NCBI RefSeq assembly: GCF_938028825.1 | Contig: NZ_CALIZP010000051.1 | Coordinates: 1-59,641, forward strand | Length of the DNA: 59,641 nt | DNA from: an uncultured Cardiobacterium sp. | GTDB lineage: Bacteria; Pseudomonadota; Gammaproteobacteria; Cardiobacteriales; Cardiobacteriaceae | Direction of reading: 5' to 3' | In this document: in pieces, positions 1 to 7,771 of the stretch | Numbering within the stretch: the first letter of the stretch is position 1 | Layout: each line of letters begins with the position of its first letter | Position numbers and translations under genes: made by a program | The notes under the pieces: model-generated | Databases searched by the model: none | Told to the model about the DNA's origin: nothing | Seen by the model: the letters and a program-made list of their open reading frames with translations, nothing else

Positions 1-2
1 TG

Positions 3-437
3 TCCGAGCTGGAAAAACCCGGCCGCGACCCGCGCGGCGAGTTTCAGACGGCATCGTTTGCCGAAGGCATCCACGAAATCAGCGACTTGCAGGTCGACAT
101 GATTTTGGAAGGCGTGGTCTCCAACGTCGCCAACTTCGGCGCGTTCGTGGACATCGGCGTACATCAAGACGGCTTGGTGCATATTTCCGCGCTGTCCAAT
201 AAATTTGTGCAAGACCCGCGCGAAGTGGTGAAAGCCGGCGACGTGGTAAAAGTGAAAGTGCTGGAAGTTGATGCCGACCGCAAACGCATCGCGCTGACCA
301 TGCGGCTGGATGACGAACCGGGCGCGGCGGCAAACGGCCGAAAAGACCGCCCACGCGGCGACAAACGCCCGCCGCAGAAGCAGGAAAAAATGACCAACAC
401 GGCAATGGCGGATGCCTTTGCCAAGCTGAAGCGGTAA
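3..437 (+). CDS. tex: Tex transcription accessory protein, C-terminal part (5' end outside window)
   Basis: The frame is open from the window edge and ends at TAA 435-437. The visible 144 residues hold the S1 RNA-binding domain (about residues 35-105 of the fragment: LEGVVSNVANFGAFVDIG, QDGLVHIS, VKVKVLEVDADRKRIALTMRL) followed by a basic, low-complexity tail. This order is typical of the C-terminus of Tex, a conserved nucleic-acid-binding protein of about 750-780 residues linked to transcription and toxin expression. The N-terminal helical and YqgF-like domains lie outside the window. A 12-base sequence identical to the Neisseria uptake signal sits in the coding region at 43-54. Identification is firm; length and start cannot be judged. 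Confidence 0.93.
   Translation, partial: SELEKPGRDPRGEFQTASFAEGIHEISDLQVDMILEGVVSNVANFGAFVDIGVHQDGLVHISALSNKFVQDPREVVKAGDVVKVKVLEVDADRKRIALTMRLDDEPGAAANGRKDRPRGDKRPPQKQEKMTNTAMADAFAKLKR
43..54 (-). other. Perfect Neisseria-type 12-base DNA uptake sequence
   Basis: The plus strand reads TTCAGACGGCAT, the exact reverse complement of the Neisseria 12-mer ATGCCGTCTGAA. It encodes part of the Tex sequence EFQTAS. I found no second copy in the window, whereas a Neisseria genome would carry dozens in this length. It may be chance or a mark of imported DNA. Confidence 0.6.
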
Positions 438-476
438 CTACCGTAAAAACAGGCCCATTAAACCCTTCATGTAAAC

Positions 477-532
477 AAAAAGCCCGATTTTTTTACATAT
501 CCACCGCGACATGACAAAAAAACGGGCTTTTC
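477..532 (+). terminator. Long inverted repeat ending the tex transcript
   Basis: The arm AAAAGCCCGATTTTTT (about 478-493) pairs with the arm AAAAAACGGGCTTTT (about 516-530) across a loop of some 20 bases, and the distal arm ends in a T-rich run. The distal arm covers the first possible ATG of the Fic frame (511), which argues for the later Fic start at 556. Confidence 0.7.
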
Positions 533-555
533 TTTACACCAAGAAGCACACCGCC

Positions 556-1635
556 ATGTACACCATTGACCAATTCCCCCCGCCAGACGATTTTGAAAGC
601 GTTGCCGTCCTCAAACAACTCGCGGCCGCTCACCGCTACTTGGCCGAACTCAAAGGCATCTGCCGCAGCATTCCCAACCAGGGCATATTAATCAATACTT
701 TGGCCTTGCAAGAGGCCAAGGACAGCTCCGCCATCGAAAACATCATAACCACCCATGATGAACTCTATCGCGCCGCAGTATCCGAAACCCCAAGCAACCC
801 GGCCATCAAAGAAGTACAAAACTATTCCGCTGCCCTGCACTGCGGCTACACGCTTATCCGTCAACACGGCATCCTTACCAATAACCACATCTTGGCAATA
901 CAAGCCACATTGGAAAAAAATAACGCCGGATTCCGCAAACAATCCGGCACCATACTGAAAAATGACCGGACAGGGGAAACCGTGTACATGCCGCCGCAAC
1001 ACCCGGACGACATCATCCGCCTGATGGGAAATCTGGAACAATTCATCAATACCAATAACAACAATACCGACCCGTTGATTCGCATGGCGCTGCTCCACCA
1101 CCAGTTTGAAAGCATACACCCGTTTTACGACGGCAACGGCAGAACAGGCAGGATTATCAATGTGTTGTATCTGGTTTTAACCGGCTTGCTGGATATTCCC
1201 GTCCTATACCTGAGCCGCTATCTCGTGCAGCATAAAAACGAATATTATCATCAGCTGCAATATGTGCGCGAAACAGGCCAATGGGAATCATGGCTGCTAT
1301 ATATGCTGAAAGCCGTAGAACAAACAGCAAAAGACGGTATTGATACCGTACAACAAATCCAACAGGCCATGATGAACTACAAACACGGCATTAGAGAAAA
1401 ATTCAGCTTTTACAGCCAGGATCTTATTAATCACCTATTTAACCATCCCTATACAAAAATAGACTTCATGATGAAGAGCCTGAATATATCCCGTCCCAGT
1501 GCCAGCAAATATCTGGACGAATTAACAGGCCATGGCTTTCTGCAAAAAGAAAAAATCAGCAGAAGCAATTACTACATCAATATTGCCCTGATGAAAATAC
1601 TCTTGCCGCCCGAAAAACGTCCCACCACCATATAG
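556..1635 (+). CDS. Fic family protein with self-inhibitory helix and C-terminal winged helix
   Basis: Fic enzymes usually transfer AMP from ATP to hydroxyl side chains of target proteins. The signature HPFYDGNGRTGR (residues 188-199 from this start) holds the catalytic His and the nucleotide-binding loop. SSAIEN at residues 57-62 fits the inhibitory motif S/T-x-x-x-E-G/N, so this is a class II Fic with an N-terminal inhibitory helix. The last 80 residues look like a winged helix (SRPSASKYLDEL). An in-frame ATG at 511 lies inside the upstream terminator hairpin, so ATG 556 is preferred (359 residues). The gene is clearly more AT-rich than its neighbours and stands alone, which suggests recent acquisition. 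The target is unknown. Confidence 0.88.
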   Translation: MYTIDQFPPPDDFESVAVLKQLAAAHRYLAELKGICRSIPNQGILINTLALQEAKDSSAIENIITTHDELYRAAVSETPSNPAIKEVQNYSAALHCGYTLIRQHGILTNNHILAIQATLEKNNAGFRKQSGTILKNDRTGETVYMPPQHPDDIIRLMGNLEQFINTNNNNTDPLIRMALLHHQFESIHPFYDGNGRTGRIINVLYLVLTGLLDIPVLYLSRYLVQHKNEYYHQLQYVRETGQWESWLLYMLKAVEQTAKDGIDTVQQIQQAMMNYKHGIREKFSFYSQDLINHLFNHPYTKIDFMMKSLNISRPSASKYLDELTGHGFLQKEKISRSNYYINIALMKILLPPEKRPTTI

Positions 1636-1784
1636 CTTTCACTGCGCCGGTGACGGCCTCTGTTTGAAGCCTATCCCATTCATCCCCCGGTATTGCTGCC
1701 GCTCACGGAACCAGCATTACGAGACCTATAACGACGCCGCTTGGCGCCGTTCCCGCCGTAGGGTGCATTGGTATCGCCCGCCGC

Positions 1785-2642
1785 TCATTCGTCCGCCAGC
1801 ACTTCCCCCAGGAAATCCGCCGCCGCGCGCACGCCGGGGCTGCGGCGCACGTCTTCGTGCATGACCAGACAGATTTCCGCCGCAAACGCAGGCGGGGGTT
1901 CGCCGTCAGCCAATGCCACCGTTTGCAGGCCGTCGGCGGGGGAAACGGCGAAGTCGGGCAGGATGCCGATGCCGATTTGTCCGCATACGGCCTGTTTGAC
2001 GGCGGCGAAGTCGTTGCTGGCGAACGTGATGTCCGCTTCTTCGCCGATTTGTTCGGCAAACCAGCGGGCGAAGCGGGTTTCCACGGCGATTTGCACGTAT
2101 TGCCAATGTTCGCGGCGGGTGTTTTTCAGATAGCTTTCGTGGCCGTAGAGGCGGTAGGAAAAGCCGCGCAGGCGGCGCACGACGAGGTCGTTTTGCGTGG
2201 GGCGGACGAGGCGCAGAGCGATGTCCGCCCGCCGTTCGTGCAGATCGGCCAGCGCCGCTTCGGCGAGCAGGTGCAGGCGGATGTCGGCGTGTCGGCGGCA
2301 GAAAGCCGTCAGATGCGGCATCAAGAGCAGGCGGGCGACGAACGGCGGCGCGGAGATGGCGACGTTGTGCCGCAGCGCCGCCTGTTCGCGGGCGGCGCGC
2401 TGCAACATGTTCATGTCTTTGCAGATTTTGCAGGCGTGGCGATGGAGCCGTTCGCCGTCGGCAGTAAGCAGGTAGCGTTTGCCGATGCGGTCGAAGAGGC
2501 GCAGGCCGAGCGCGGTTTCAAGCCGGGCGATTTGCCGCGCCACGGTGCTGTGTTGCACGCCCAGGTGTTCGGCGGCGGCGGTGAGCGTTTCTTTTTCCAC
2601 CAGGGCGGTGAAGTGGCGGATGCCGTTCCAGTCGGGTTCCAT
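1785..2642 (-). CDS. LysR family transcriptional regulator
   Basis: This 285-residue protein has the LysR layout: an N-terminal helix-turn-helix at residues 1-62 (FTALVEKETLTAAAEHLG, STVARQIARLETALGLRLFDR) and a C-terminal periplasmic-binding-like effector domain. It belongs to the branch that usually opens with a variant of MDWNDLRYFLAV. Its start lies 25 bases downstream of a small membrane-protein gene on the same strand, so the two may be cotranscribed. No divergent metabolic gene adjoins it, so neither target nor inducer can be named. The 149 bases between the Fic stop and this gene hold nothing I can assign. Confidence 0.9.
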   Translation of the reverse strand: MEPDWNGIRHFTALVEKETLTAAAEHLGVQHSTVARQIARLETALGLRLFDRIGKRYLLTADGERLHRHACKICKDMNMLQRAAREQAALRHNVAISAPPFVARLLLMPHLTAFCRRHADIRLHLLAEAALADLHERRADIALRLVRPTQNDLVVRRLRGFSYRLYGHESYLKNTRREHWQYVQIAVETRFARWFAEQIGEEADITFASNDFAAVKQAVCGQIGIGILPDFAVSPADGLQTVALADGEPPPAFAAEICLVMHEDVRRSPGVRAAADFLGEVLADE

Positions 2643-2667
2643 CGTTCTTCATGCTCCCGGCCGGGCT

Positions 2668-3132
2668 TTATTCGCCGTCCCCGTCGCGGCTGTTTTTGGG
2701 CAAGAGGAAGCAGCCGACCAGCAGCCCCGCCGCCAGTGCCATCATCGCGTAGGTGAAGGTGGCCAGCACGCTGTTGATGAAGGCGCTGAGCGGCAGGTGG
2801 TAGGTGAAGACGATGGCGAAGGTGATGACGTAAAACGTAATCCCGCCAAGCAGACAGCCCACGACCGCGCCCGTCAGGATAAAGATGACGACGCCGCCAA
2901 GGTCGCGGCGCAGCTTCATTTGATTGGCCAGCCAACCGATAACGCCGGCGGAAATCAACCCCGCGCCGGCCAGCATGGAGAAATAGAGCCACACGGCCCT
3001 GCCGCGCTGCCCATAGACGGCAAGAAAGAGCATGCCGGGCACGACGGCCATCACGGTGATCAGCCAGCCGGTGGCGAAACGCGGGGGATTTTGTTCGTCT
3101 GGCGACGCATTGGATGGGACGGTTGCTGTCAT
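2668..3132 (-). CDS. Small integral membrane protein of unknown function
   Basis: About 154 residues with four hydrophobic segments: GWLITVMAVVPGMLFLAV, AVWLYFSMLAGAGLISAGVIG, a third from VVIFILTGAVVGCLLGGI into TFYVITFAIVF, and ATFTYAMMALAAGLLVGCFLL. A short hydrophilic N-terminus precedes them. The frame is open to 3273, but the start at 3132 follows the ribosome site AAAGGA at a good distance, and the upstream codons give an implausible Arg-rich peptide. I do not recognise the family. It lies just upstream of the LysR gene on the same strand. Confidence 0.72.
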   Translation of the reverse strand: MTATVPSNASPDEQNPPRFATGWLITVMAVVPGMLFLAVYGQRGRAVWLYFSMLAGAGLISAGVIGWLANQMKLRRDLGGVVIFILTGAVVGCLLGGITFYVITFAIVFTYHLPLSAFINSVLATFTYAMMALAAGLLVGCFLLPKNSRDGDGE

Positions 3133-3361
3133 GGCTTTTCCTTTATCTGACGGGTGGATGGTGAACGCGCAACGGTATGGTCCCGCTGCGCTCCCGCCCG
3201 GCATTCTAATCATTCTCTGCGAGGGTCGGAATAAAGCCGCCTGCGCGCCCGCCTGCCGCCGCCTTCTGTGCAAATTTCGGCAGACACCGTCGGTTTATCG
3301 CGTATTACTGCATCTGCAAACGGCCTAGACTGCCCACCCCTTTACTTCACGGAGCTTCATC

Positions 3362-4138
3362 ATGCCCTTACTCTCCGGCAAACACGCCGTCATCACCGGC
3401 GGCAGCGACGGCATCGGCCTCGGTATCGCCCGTGCCTTCGCCGCAGCGGGTGCGGCGCAAATCGGCCTCGTTGCCCGCGACGCCGCCAAACTCGCCGCCG
3501 CGCAAAGCAGCCTGAGCGACTGCCCCGCCGCCGTGCACACCATCGCCGCCGACCTGGCCGACACCGCCGCCATCCCCGCGCTGGCCGCACGCATCACCGC
3601 CGCACTGCCGCAGGTGGACATCCTCGTCAATAACGCCGGATTGGGGCGTTTCGTCCCCTTCGCCGCCTGCGACGCCGCGCTCTTTGACGCGCATTTCAAC
3701 CTCAACGTCAAAGCGCCGTATTTCCTCACCCAGGCGCTGCTGCCCGCGCTCACCGCCGCGCGCGGCAACGTCCTCAACATCTCATCCTATTTTGCGCAGC
3801 GGATGCTGCCCGACCGCGCCACCAGCATCTATTCCGCCAGTAAGGGCGCGCTCAATTCGCTGACCAAAGCGTTGGCCTTTGAGCTCGGCGCGGCGGGTGT
3901 GCGCGTGAACGCCATCGCCCCCGGCAGCGTGGAAACGCCGCAGTTGCGGCACAATCTCGCCGTGATGCCCGCCGGCAAACAGGCGGCGTTTGCCGAAATG
4001 ATCCGCACCATCTACCCGCTGGGGCATATCGGCCAGGCGGACGACATCGGCCGGGCGGCGGTTTTCCTTGCTTCAAGCCACGCGCAATGGATAACCGGCG
4101 CGGTGCTGGCGGTGGACGGCGGCTTGACGACGAACTGA
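3362..4138 (+). CDS. SDR family NAD(P)-dependent oxidoreductase
   Basis: A classical short-chain dehydrogenase of 258 residues. The Rossmann motif TGGSDGIG is at residues 12-19, NNAG at 90-93, the catalytic Ser at 141-142, and YxxxK as Y157/K161. The C-terminus carries the family pattern ITGAVLAVDGG. It resembles 3-oxoacyl-ACP reductase-like and glucose dehydrogenase-like members, so substrate cannot be assigned. The start has a weak GGAG-type ribosome site. It is read divergently from the LysR/membrane-protein pair, with 229 bases between them that should contain promoters for both directions. A decayed DUF2798 gene begins directly after its stop. Confidence 0.9.
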   Translation: MPLLSGKHAVITGGSDGIGLGIARAFAAAGAAQIGLVARDAAKLAAAQSSLSDCPAAVHTIAADLADTAAIPALAARITAALPQVDILVNNAGLGRFVPFAACDAALFDAHFNLNVKAPYFLTQALLPALTAARGNVLNISSYFAQRMLPDRATSIYSASKGALNSLTKALAFELGAAGVRVNAIAPGSVETPQLRHNLAVMPAGKQAAFAEMIRTIYPLGHIGQADDIGRAAVFLASSHAQWITGAVLAVDGGLTTN

Positions 4139-4142
4139 CGCC

Positions 4143-4326
4143 GTGCAAAAACTGCCGGGGAAATACGCGGGTATGCTGTTTGCCCTTTACACCCCGGCAG
4201 TGATGGTGCTGATTGTCGGCGCGGTGCGCACGGGGCCGGACGCGGGCTATCCGCTGCGGCCCTTGCGCGCGTGTCATCATCCGGCCGGTGGTGAAATGGG
4301 TGGCGGCAGCGGTCGCGGATTGGTGA
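4143..4326 (+). pseudogene. Remnant of a DUF2798 family membrane protein gene
   Basis: From GTG 4143 the frame reads KLPGKYAGMLFALYTPAVMVLIVGAV, the typical opening of small two-helix DUF2798 proteins. After about codon 37 the sensible continuation moves to the +1 frame, where RVIIRPVVKWVAAAVADW ends at TGA 4324-4326, resembling the second half of the family. The expected second membrane helix is mostly missing. I infer a gene broken by deletion and frameshift. This accounts for about half of the 352-base gap before the CAP-domain gene; I see nothing assignable in the rest. Confidence 0.5.
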
Positions 4327-4490
4327 ACGGCGTTTTCCCCACCCGGCAGCGTCTGCCGCCGTTCCTCCCCGCATTGGCGTCATGGTGCCCTGCCCCCCCG
4401 CATATTGGGTACGCGCCCATGCGGACACAACAACCGCCCGCTGCCCCAATCCCTGTACAATTCCCCGCCCATCCACAACCCGCCCATCCC

Positions 4491-5483
4491 ATGTCGCAAC
4501 ACTCCCCCATGATGCAGCGCATCGTCAAATTCTGGCTGCCGCTTGCCGCCATCTTTCTCGGCCTCGCCTGGTTCTCGCAATGGCATTTCGATCCCGACAA
4601 AGAAGCGAAAGCGGGGCTGGAACGCCTCAACCGCTGGCGGGCGCAGGCGGGGTTGCAGGAATTGCGCGCGAACCCCGCGCTCACCCAAGCGGCGCAGCAT
4701 CATGCCGCCTATCTCGGCAAGGACGCGCACGGCCACAACGAAACCAACCGCAGCAATCCGCATTACACCGGTGCCGACCCGCAGGCGCGCGCCACCGCCG
4801 CCGGTTATCCCGCGCCGGTGGTGGAGAACCTCAGCACCGGCAATTTCGCGCGCAGCGGCATCCGCAATACCGACAGCCTGATGACCGCGCTTTATCACCG
4901 CCTCGCCCTGCTCAACCCCGACGACGACGAAGCGGGCGCCGCCTGGGTGCGCGGCCGCCACGCCGCCTTCGTCATCGTGCAGGGCAGCAGCCGTGACCGC
5001 GAACTGTGCGCACAGGCGGGCAACCCGGCGACAAAGCGCTACATCCTCACCATGCAGTGCAACGGCCAAATGGTGAAAATCCCGCTCGATGCCGCACCGC
5101 GCCGCTACACCGGCGCCGTCAAATACCCCGCCGGCGGCAACATCGAACCCGCCTACGACGGCAAAGAAATCCCCAACCCCATGCCGGGCACAAAAGCCGT
5201 CGGCAACCCGGTCAGCATCGCCTTTTACGGGCAGCAAACGCCCGTCGCAATGCGCGCCTTCACCCTGCGCTCCCATCAGGGCGAAATCCGCAACCCGACC
5301 ATCCTCTCCGCCGCGACCGACCGCCACCACCTGATGCAGGCAAACGAATTTGCCCTGTTTGCGCCGGAACCGCTCGCTTACGACACCGAATATACCGCCG
5401 AATTTCACTACACCCAGGACGGCAAAGAGCACACCGAACGCTGGACCTTCCGCACCCGCAAACGCAGAACACTGGAATGGTAA
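4491..5483 (+). CDS. CAP (SCP/PR1-like) domain exported protein
   Basis: The protein is 330 residues from ATG 4491. A signal or anchor helix (FWLPLAAIFLGLAWFS) is near residues 13-28, followed by a CAP domain in its bacterial form: LNRWRAQAGLQELRANPALTQAAQ, HGHNE, and the later TGADPQARA and ENLS segments. The C-terminal 120 residues form a separate Pro- and Gly-rich domain (VSIAFYGQQTPV, TAEFHYTQDGKEH) like those found after CAP domains in other proteobacteria. The frame is open upstream to 4143, but that stretch is the broken DUF2798 gene. Bacterial CAP proteins are secreted; the role of this one is unknown. Confidence 0.8.
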   Translation: MSQHSPMMQRIVKFWLPLAAIFLGLAWFSQWHFDPDKEAKAGLERLNRWRAQAGLQELRANPALTQAAQHHAAYLGKDAHGHNETNRSNPHYTGADPQARATAAGYPAPVVENLSTGNFARSGIRNTDSLMTALYHRLALLNPDDDEAGAAWVRGRHAAFVIVQGSSRDRELCAQAGNPATKRYILTMQCNGQMVKIPLDAAPRRYTGAVKYPAGGNIEPAYDGKEIPNPMPGTKAVGNPVSIAFYGQQTPVAMRAFTLRSHQGEIRNPTILSAATDRHHLMQANEFALFAPEPLAYDTEYTAEFHYTQDGKEHTERWTFRTRKRRTLEW

Positions 5484-5540
5484 GGATGATGTCCCGGGAA
5501 ACAGCCTGACTTTCAGCTTGCTGCAACACGGATAATGGCG

Positions 5541-5582
5541 GACTGAAGCCCGCCCTGCGGCAAGTTGTTTTTTGCTTTTGAC
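5541..5582 (+). repeat. Dispersed intergenic repeat, copy 1
   Basis: Contains AGCCCGCCCTGCGGC (5547-5561) followed by a T-rich stretch ending in GCTTTTG. The same arrangement occurs at 23891-23934, and a related inverted copy at 52621-52660. It sits between the CAP gene and the racemase gene, which converge here. Confidence 0.55.
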
Positions 5583-5583
5583 C

Positions 5584-6333
5584 TTACGGCAGCACCGCCA
5601 TTCCGCTCGCCAGCGCGATGCCCGCCGCATCTTGGGCGACCTCAATCTCCTGCCCGCTCGGCTGGCGCACTTCGCCCACTCCGCACACCACAGCGGCGGC
5701 GATGGAGCCGCTGCCGCAGGAAGTCTCATAAAAAAAGCTGTCCACCGCGCGCACCCACACCAGCGGATGAATGGCGACGCGCCCCTGCACGCGTTCGCAC
5801 CAGATTACGCCGACGGCGGGGCGCGTCAGCAAATCAAGTTGCGCACACAGCGCGCGATGGCGGGCGCGGAACGCGTCTGCGGCGGCGGGGAACGCCGCTT
5901 CCAGCACGACATGCACGATGCCGCCCAAATCTACCAACGCCGCTGCGCTGCCGTCATCGAGGCGGGCGGACTGCACCGCCGCCCGCATGCCGGGGAAACG
6001 GCAGCGCACCCAAAAATCCGCCGCACGGCGCGCCACTTCCGCCTGCACCCGTCCGGCAAAGCCGGACATGGAAAACGACACCGCTCCGCCCTGCGGCGCC
6101 AGCAACAACGCGGCGGCACGGGCGGCATTGCCGCAGAACTCGCCGCCTGCCATCTCGAAATGGGCGGCGTTTGCCGTCCTGATGAGAAACCCCGCCTGCT
6201 CCACGCCTTGCGCGGCGTGGGCAGCGACCAGCGCCTGTCCGTGCGCGGCATAAGCGGCGCGCGTCAGCGGGGCGGCGAGTGTGTCAATGGCGGTGGCATT
6301 GCCGCCGGCAGCGGTGATGATGATGATGGTCAT
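5584..6333 (-). CDS. DapF-fold amino-acid racemase, CntK-like (probable histidine racemase)
   Basis: This 249-residue protein has the two-cysteine active site of the DapF/CntK fold: GGEFCGNAARAA with Cys67 and ETSCGSGSIAAA with Cys206. Both motifs, together with EQAGFL (Glu45) and the late QPSG segment, look more like CntK, the histidine racemase of staphylopine synthesis (catalytic Cys72 and Cys204, with a comparable Glu), than like true diaminopimelate epimerase, whose motifs differ (MCGNG and GTGA types). CntK converts L- to D-histidine without a cofactor. No cntL- or cntM-like genes adjoin it, so the product's use here is unclear. It converges on the CAP-domain gene. Confidence 0.75.
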   Translation of the reverse strand: MTIIIITAAGGNATAIDTLAAPLTRAAYAAHGQALVAAHAAQGVEQAGFLIRTANAAHFEMAGGEFCGNAARAAALLLAPQGGAVSFSMSGFAGRVQAEVARRAADFWVRCRFPGMRAAVQSARLDDGSAAALVDLGGIVHVVLEAAFPAAADAFRARHRALCAQLDLLTRPAVGVIWCERVQGRVAIHPLVWVRAVDSFFYETSCGSGSIAAAVVCGVGEVRQPSGQEIEVAQDAAGIALASGMAVLP

Positions 6334-6421
6334 GACGGACTCCTGCGCTTATAAAAAGCGGAAGGCGGGGGGTGGATTCTGGGTGCTTTTGCCGCAAAGC
6401 CGGGTTGCCCCGGCTTTGTTT

Positions 6422-6991
6422 TCAGATTTTGGGTTTTTCGGTTTTGTTTTGGTTTTGCGCGGCCTGCACGGCTTTTTTGTAGCGCGTGTCCGTCAGGGTG
6501 AGGTAAACCGCCCCCGCCGTGCGGCTGTCACGCAAGGTCAATTCGGCTGCTTTGTTGATGCACAGGCCGTTTTCCAGTCCGCCGGCGGTGCACCAGTAGC
6601 TGCCCAGCCCGCTTGTCTGGGTGGGTTTGCCGTATTTCTGCACGGCAGCTTCTGCCAGCATTTGGCGGTTCTCGTCGGTGTAGGGCAGGCTGTACTGGAT
6701 TTCATCGGCTACCCGGCTGTCCGCTTTGCCGTGCCATGCGTCCGCGATGAAATGGACTTTGACTTTATGGTTGCCTTTCTGCCATTCGATGTCATCGTCG
6801 TAGCCGCCGCTGATGTCGCTGTCGCCAATTTCCAGCGCGGTGTTGAGCGCGGCTTTGATTGCTGCTTCATCCATGCCCAGTTTCATGCCGGAGATGTCGA
6901 AGTTGTCCACGTCGTAGGTGGGGTTGCCGTTAGCAGTGGACAGGGTGGCGGTGCTCAGGGCGAGGGCGGCGGCAAGCAGGTTCTTTTTCAT
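6422..6991 (-). CDS. Exported protein of unknown function
   Basis: The ATG at 6991 has an AAGGAA ribosome site and opens a clear signal peptide (MKKNLLAAALALSTATLSTANG), giving 189 residues. The mature part is hydrophilic, begins with YDVDNFDISGMKLGM, holds two cysteines (in SYWCTAGG and LCINKA) that could form a disulfide, and ends in a Lys- and Gln-rich tail. The opening 'DI.G.KLGM..' pattern, which recurs in several periplasmic proteins of related bacteria, suggests a small periplasmic domain protein, but I cannot name the family. The frame extends upstream to 7081 without a plausible start. Confidence 0.75.
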   Translation of the reverse strand: MKKNLLAAALALSTATLSTANGNPTYDVDNFDISGMKLGMDEAAIKAALNTALEIGDSDISGGYDDDIEWQKGNHKVKVHFIADAWHGKADSRVADEIQYSLPYTDENRQMLAEAAVQKYGKPTQTSGLGSYWCTAGGLENGLCINKAAELTLRDSRTAGAVYLTLTDTRYKKAVQAAQNQNKTEKPKI

Positions 6992-7049
6992 GCGGTTTCC
7001 TTGTGTTGCGGGAAGATTAACGGGTGGCAGTGTATCAGCTTCTTTTTGC

Positions 7050-7751
7050 TCAGAGGCGGTGCTCGCGCCGGTAGGCGGCAAGTGCCGCCTTGTGCGCGCG
7101 CCAGTCGGGCTGGGCGGCGTCCATCAGGGCGTAGAAGGCGGCGCTGTGGTTGTGTTCTTGGAGATGGCAGAGTTCGTGGATGATGACGTGGTGAATCTGC
7201 GCGGGCGGGTACTGGATAAGCGCGGTGCTGAGGGTGATGATGCCGTCATGGCTGCAATTCCCCCAGGTGCGGCGCATATGGCGGTAGCGCAGCGGCGGCA
7301 TGGCCGCGACCCACGGGCAATGCAGCAGGGCAGCGGCGACGAGCACGGGGAAATGCGTCATGCTTTGCACGCGGTGGAAGGCACGGAAGCGGGCAGCAAG
7401 GGTGGCATCAGCTGCGGGAAGGGTGATGAAGGTGCTGCCGTCTATCCGGATGCGGGCGGTGGCGGCGGGGTCGAGGATGAGGCGGTAGCGCTCGCCAAGC
7501 AGGTGGTGCAGGCTGCCGTCGGCGTAGGGCGCGGCGGGGCGCTCTTCTTGCGGATGGGCGTGGGCGGCGATCCAGGCAAGGTTGCTGCGGATGAAGTGTT
7601 CGATGTCGGCACGGCGGCTGCGCGGCGGGTGCGAGAGGTAGAGGGTGCCGCCGCCGTCCACGCTGAGGCGCAGGCGGCGGTTGTTGCGGCGCGGCGGGCG
7701 CAGGTGGATGCGGTAGGCGTGGTTTTGGTAGGGGATGTCGAGAGTCTGCAT
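7050..7751 (-). CDS. YgjP-like M48-type metallopeptidase domain protein (DUF45)
   Basis: This 233-residue protein ends in a zinc-binding HELCHL (residues 192-197: His192, Glu193, His196) followed by the conserved NHSAAFYALM and PDW blocks, diagnostic of the YgjP/DUF45 group. The N-terminal half has the basic beta-rich stretch usual for the family (RRNNRRLRLSVDGGGTLYLS). Family members are thought to be soluble metal-dependent proteases; their substrates are not established. It sits 20 bases downstream of the metallophosphatase gene on the same strand, probably in one transcript. Confidence 0.85.
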   Translation of the reverse strand: MQTLDIPYQNHAYRIHLRPPRRNNRRLRLSVDGGGTLYLSHPPRSRRADIEHFIRSNLAWIAAHAHPQEERPAAPYADGSLHHLLGERYRLILDPAATARIRIDGSTFITLPAADATLAARFRAFHRVQSMTHFPVLVAAALLHCPWVAAMPPLRYRHMRRTWGNCSHDGIITLSTALIQYPPAQIHHVIIHELCHLQEHNHSAAFYALMDAAQPDWRAHKAALAAYRREHRL

Positions 7752-7771
7752 GGGCGGCGTGCTGTGGCGGT

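Noticed and set aside
511..555. Earlier ATG start of the Fic gene
   Set aside because: It lies in the distal arm of the tex terminator hairpin and would add a Lys-rich peptide not expected in the family; ATG 556 is better.
1664..1864. 66-residue plus-strand frame after the Fic gene
   Set aside because: Arg- and Pro-rich, no ribosome site, overlaps the LysR gene on the other strand; regarded as chance.
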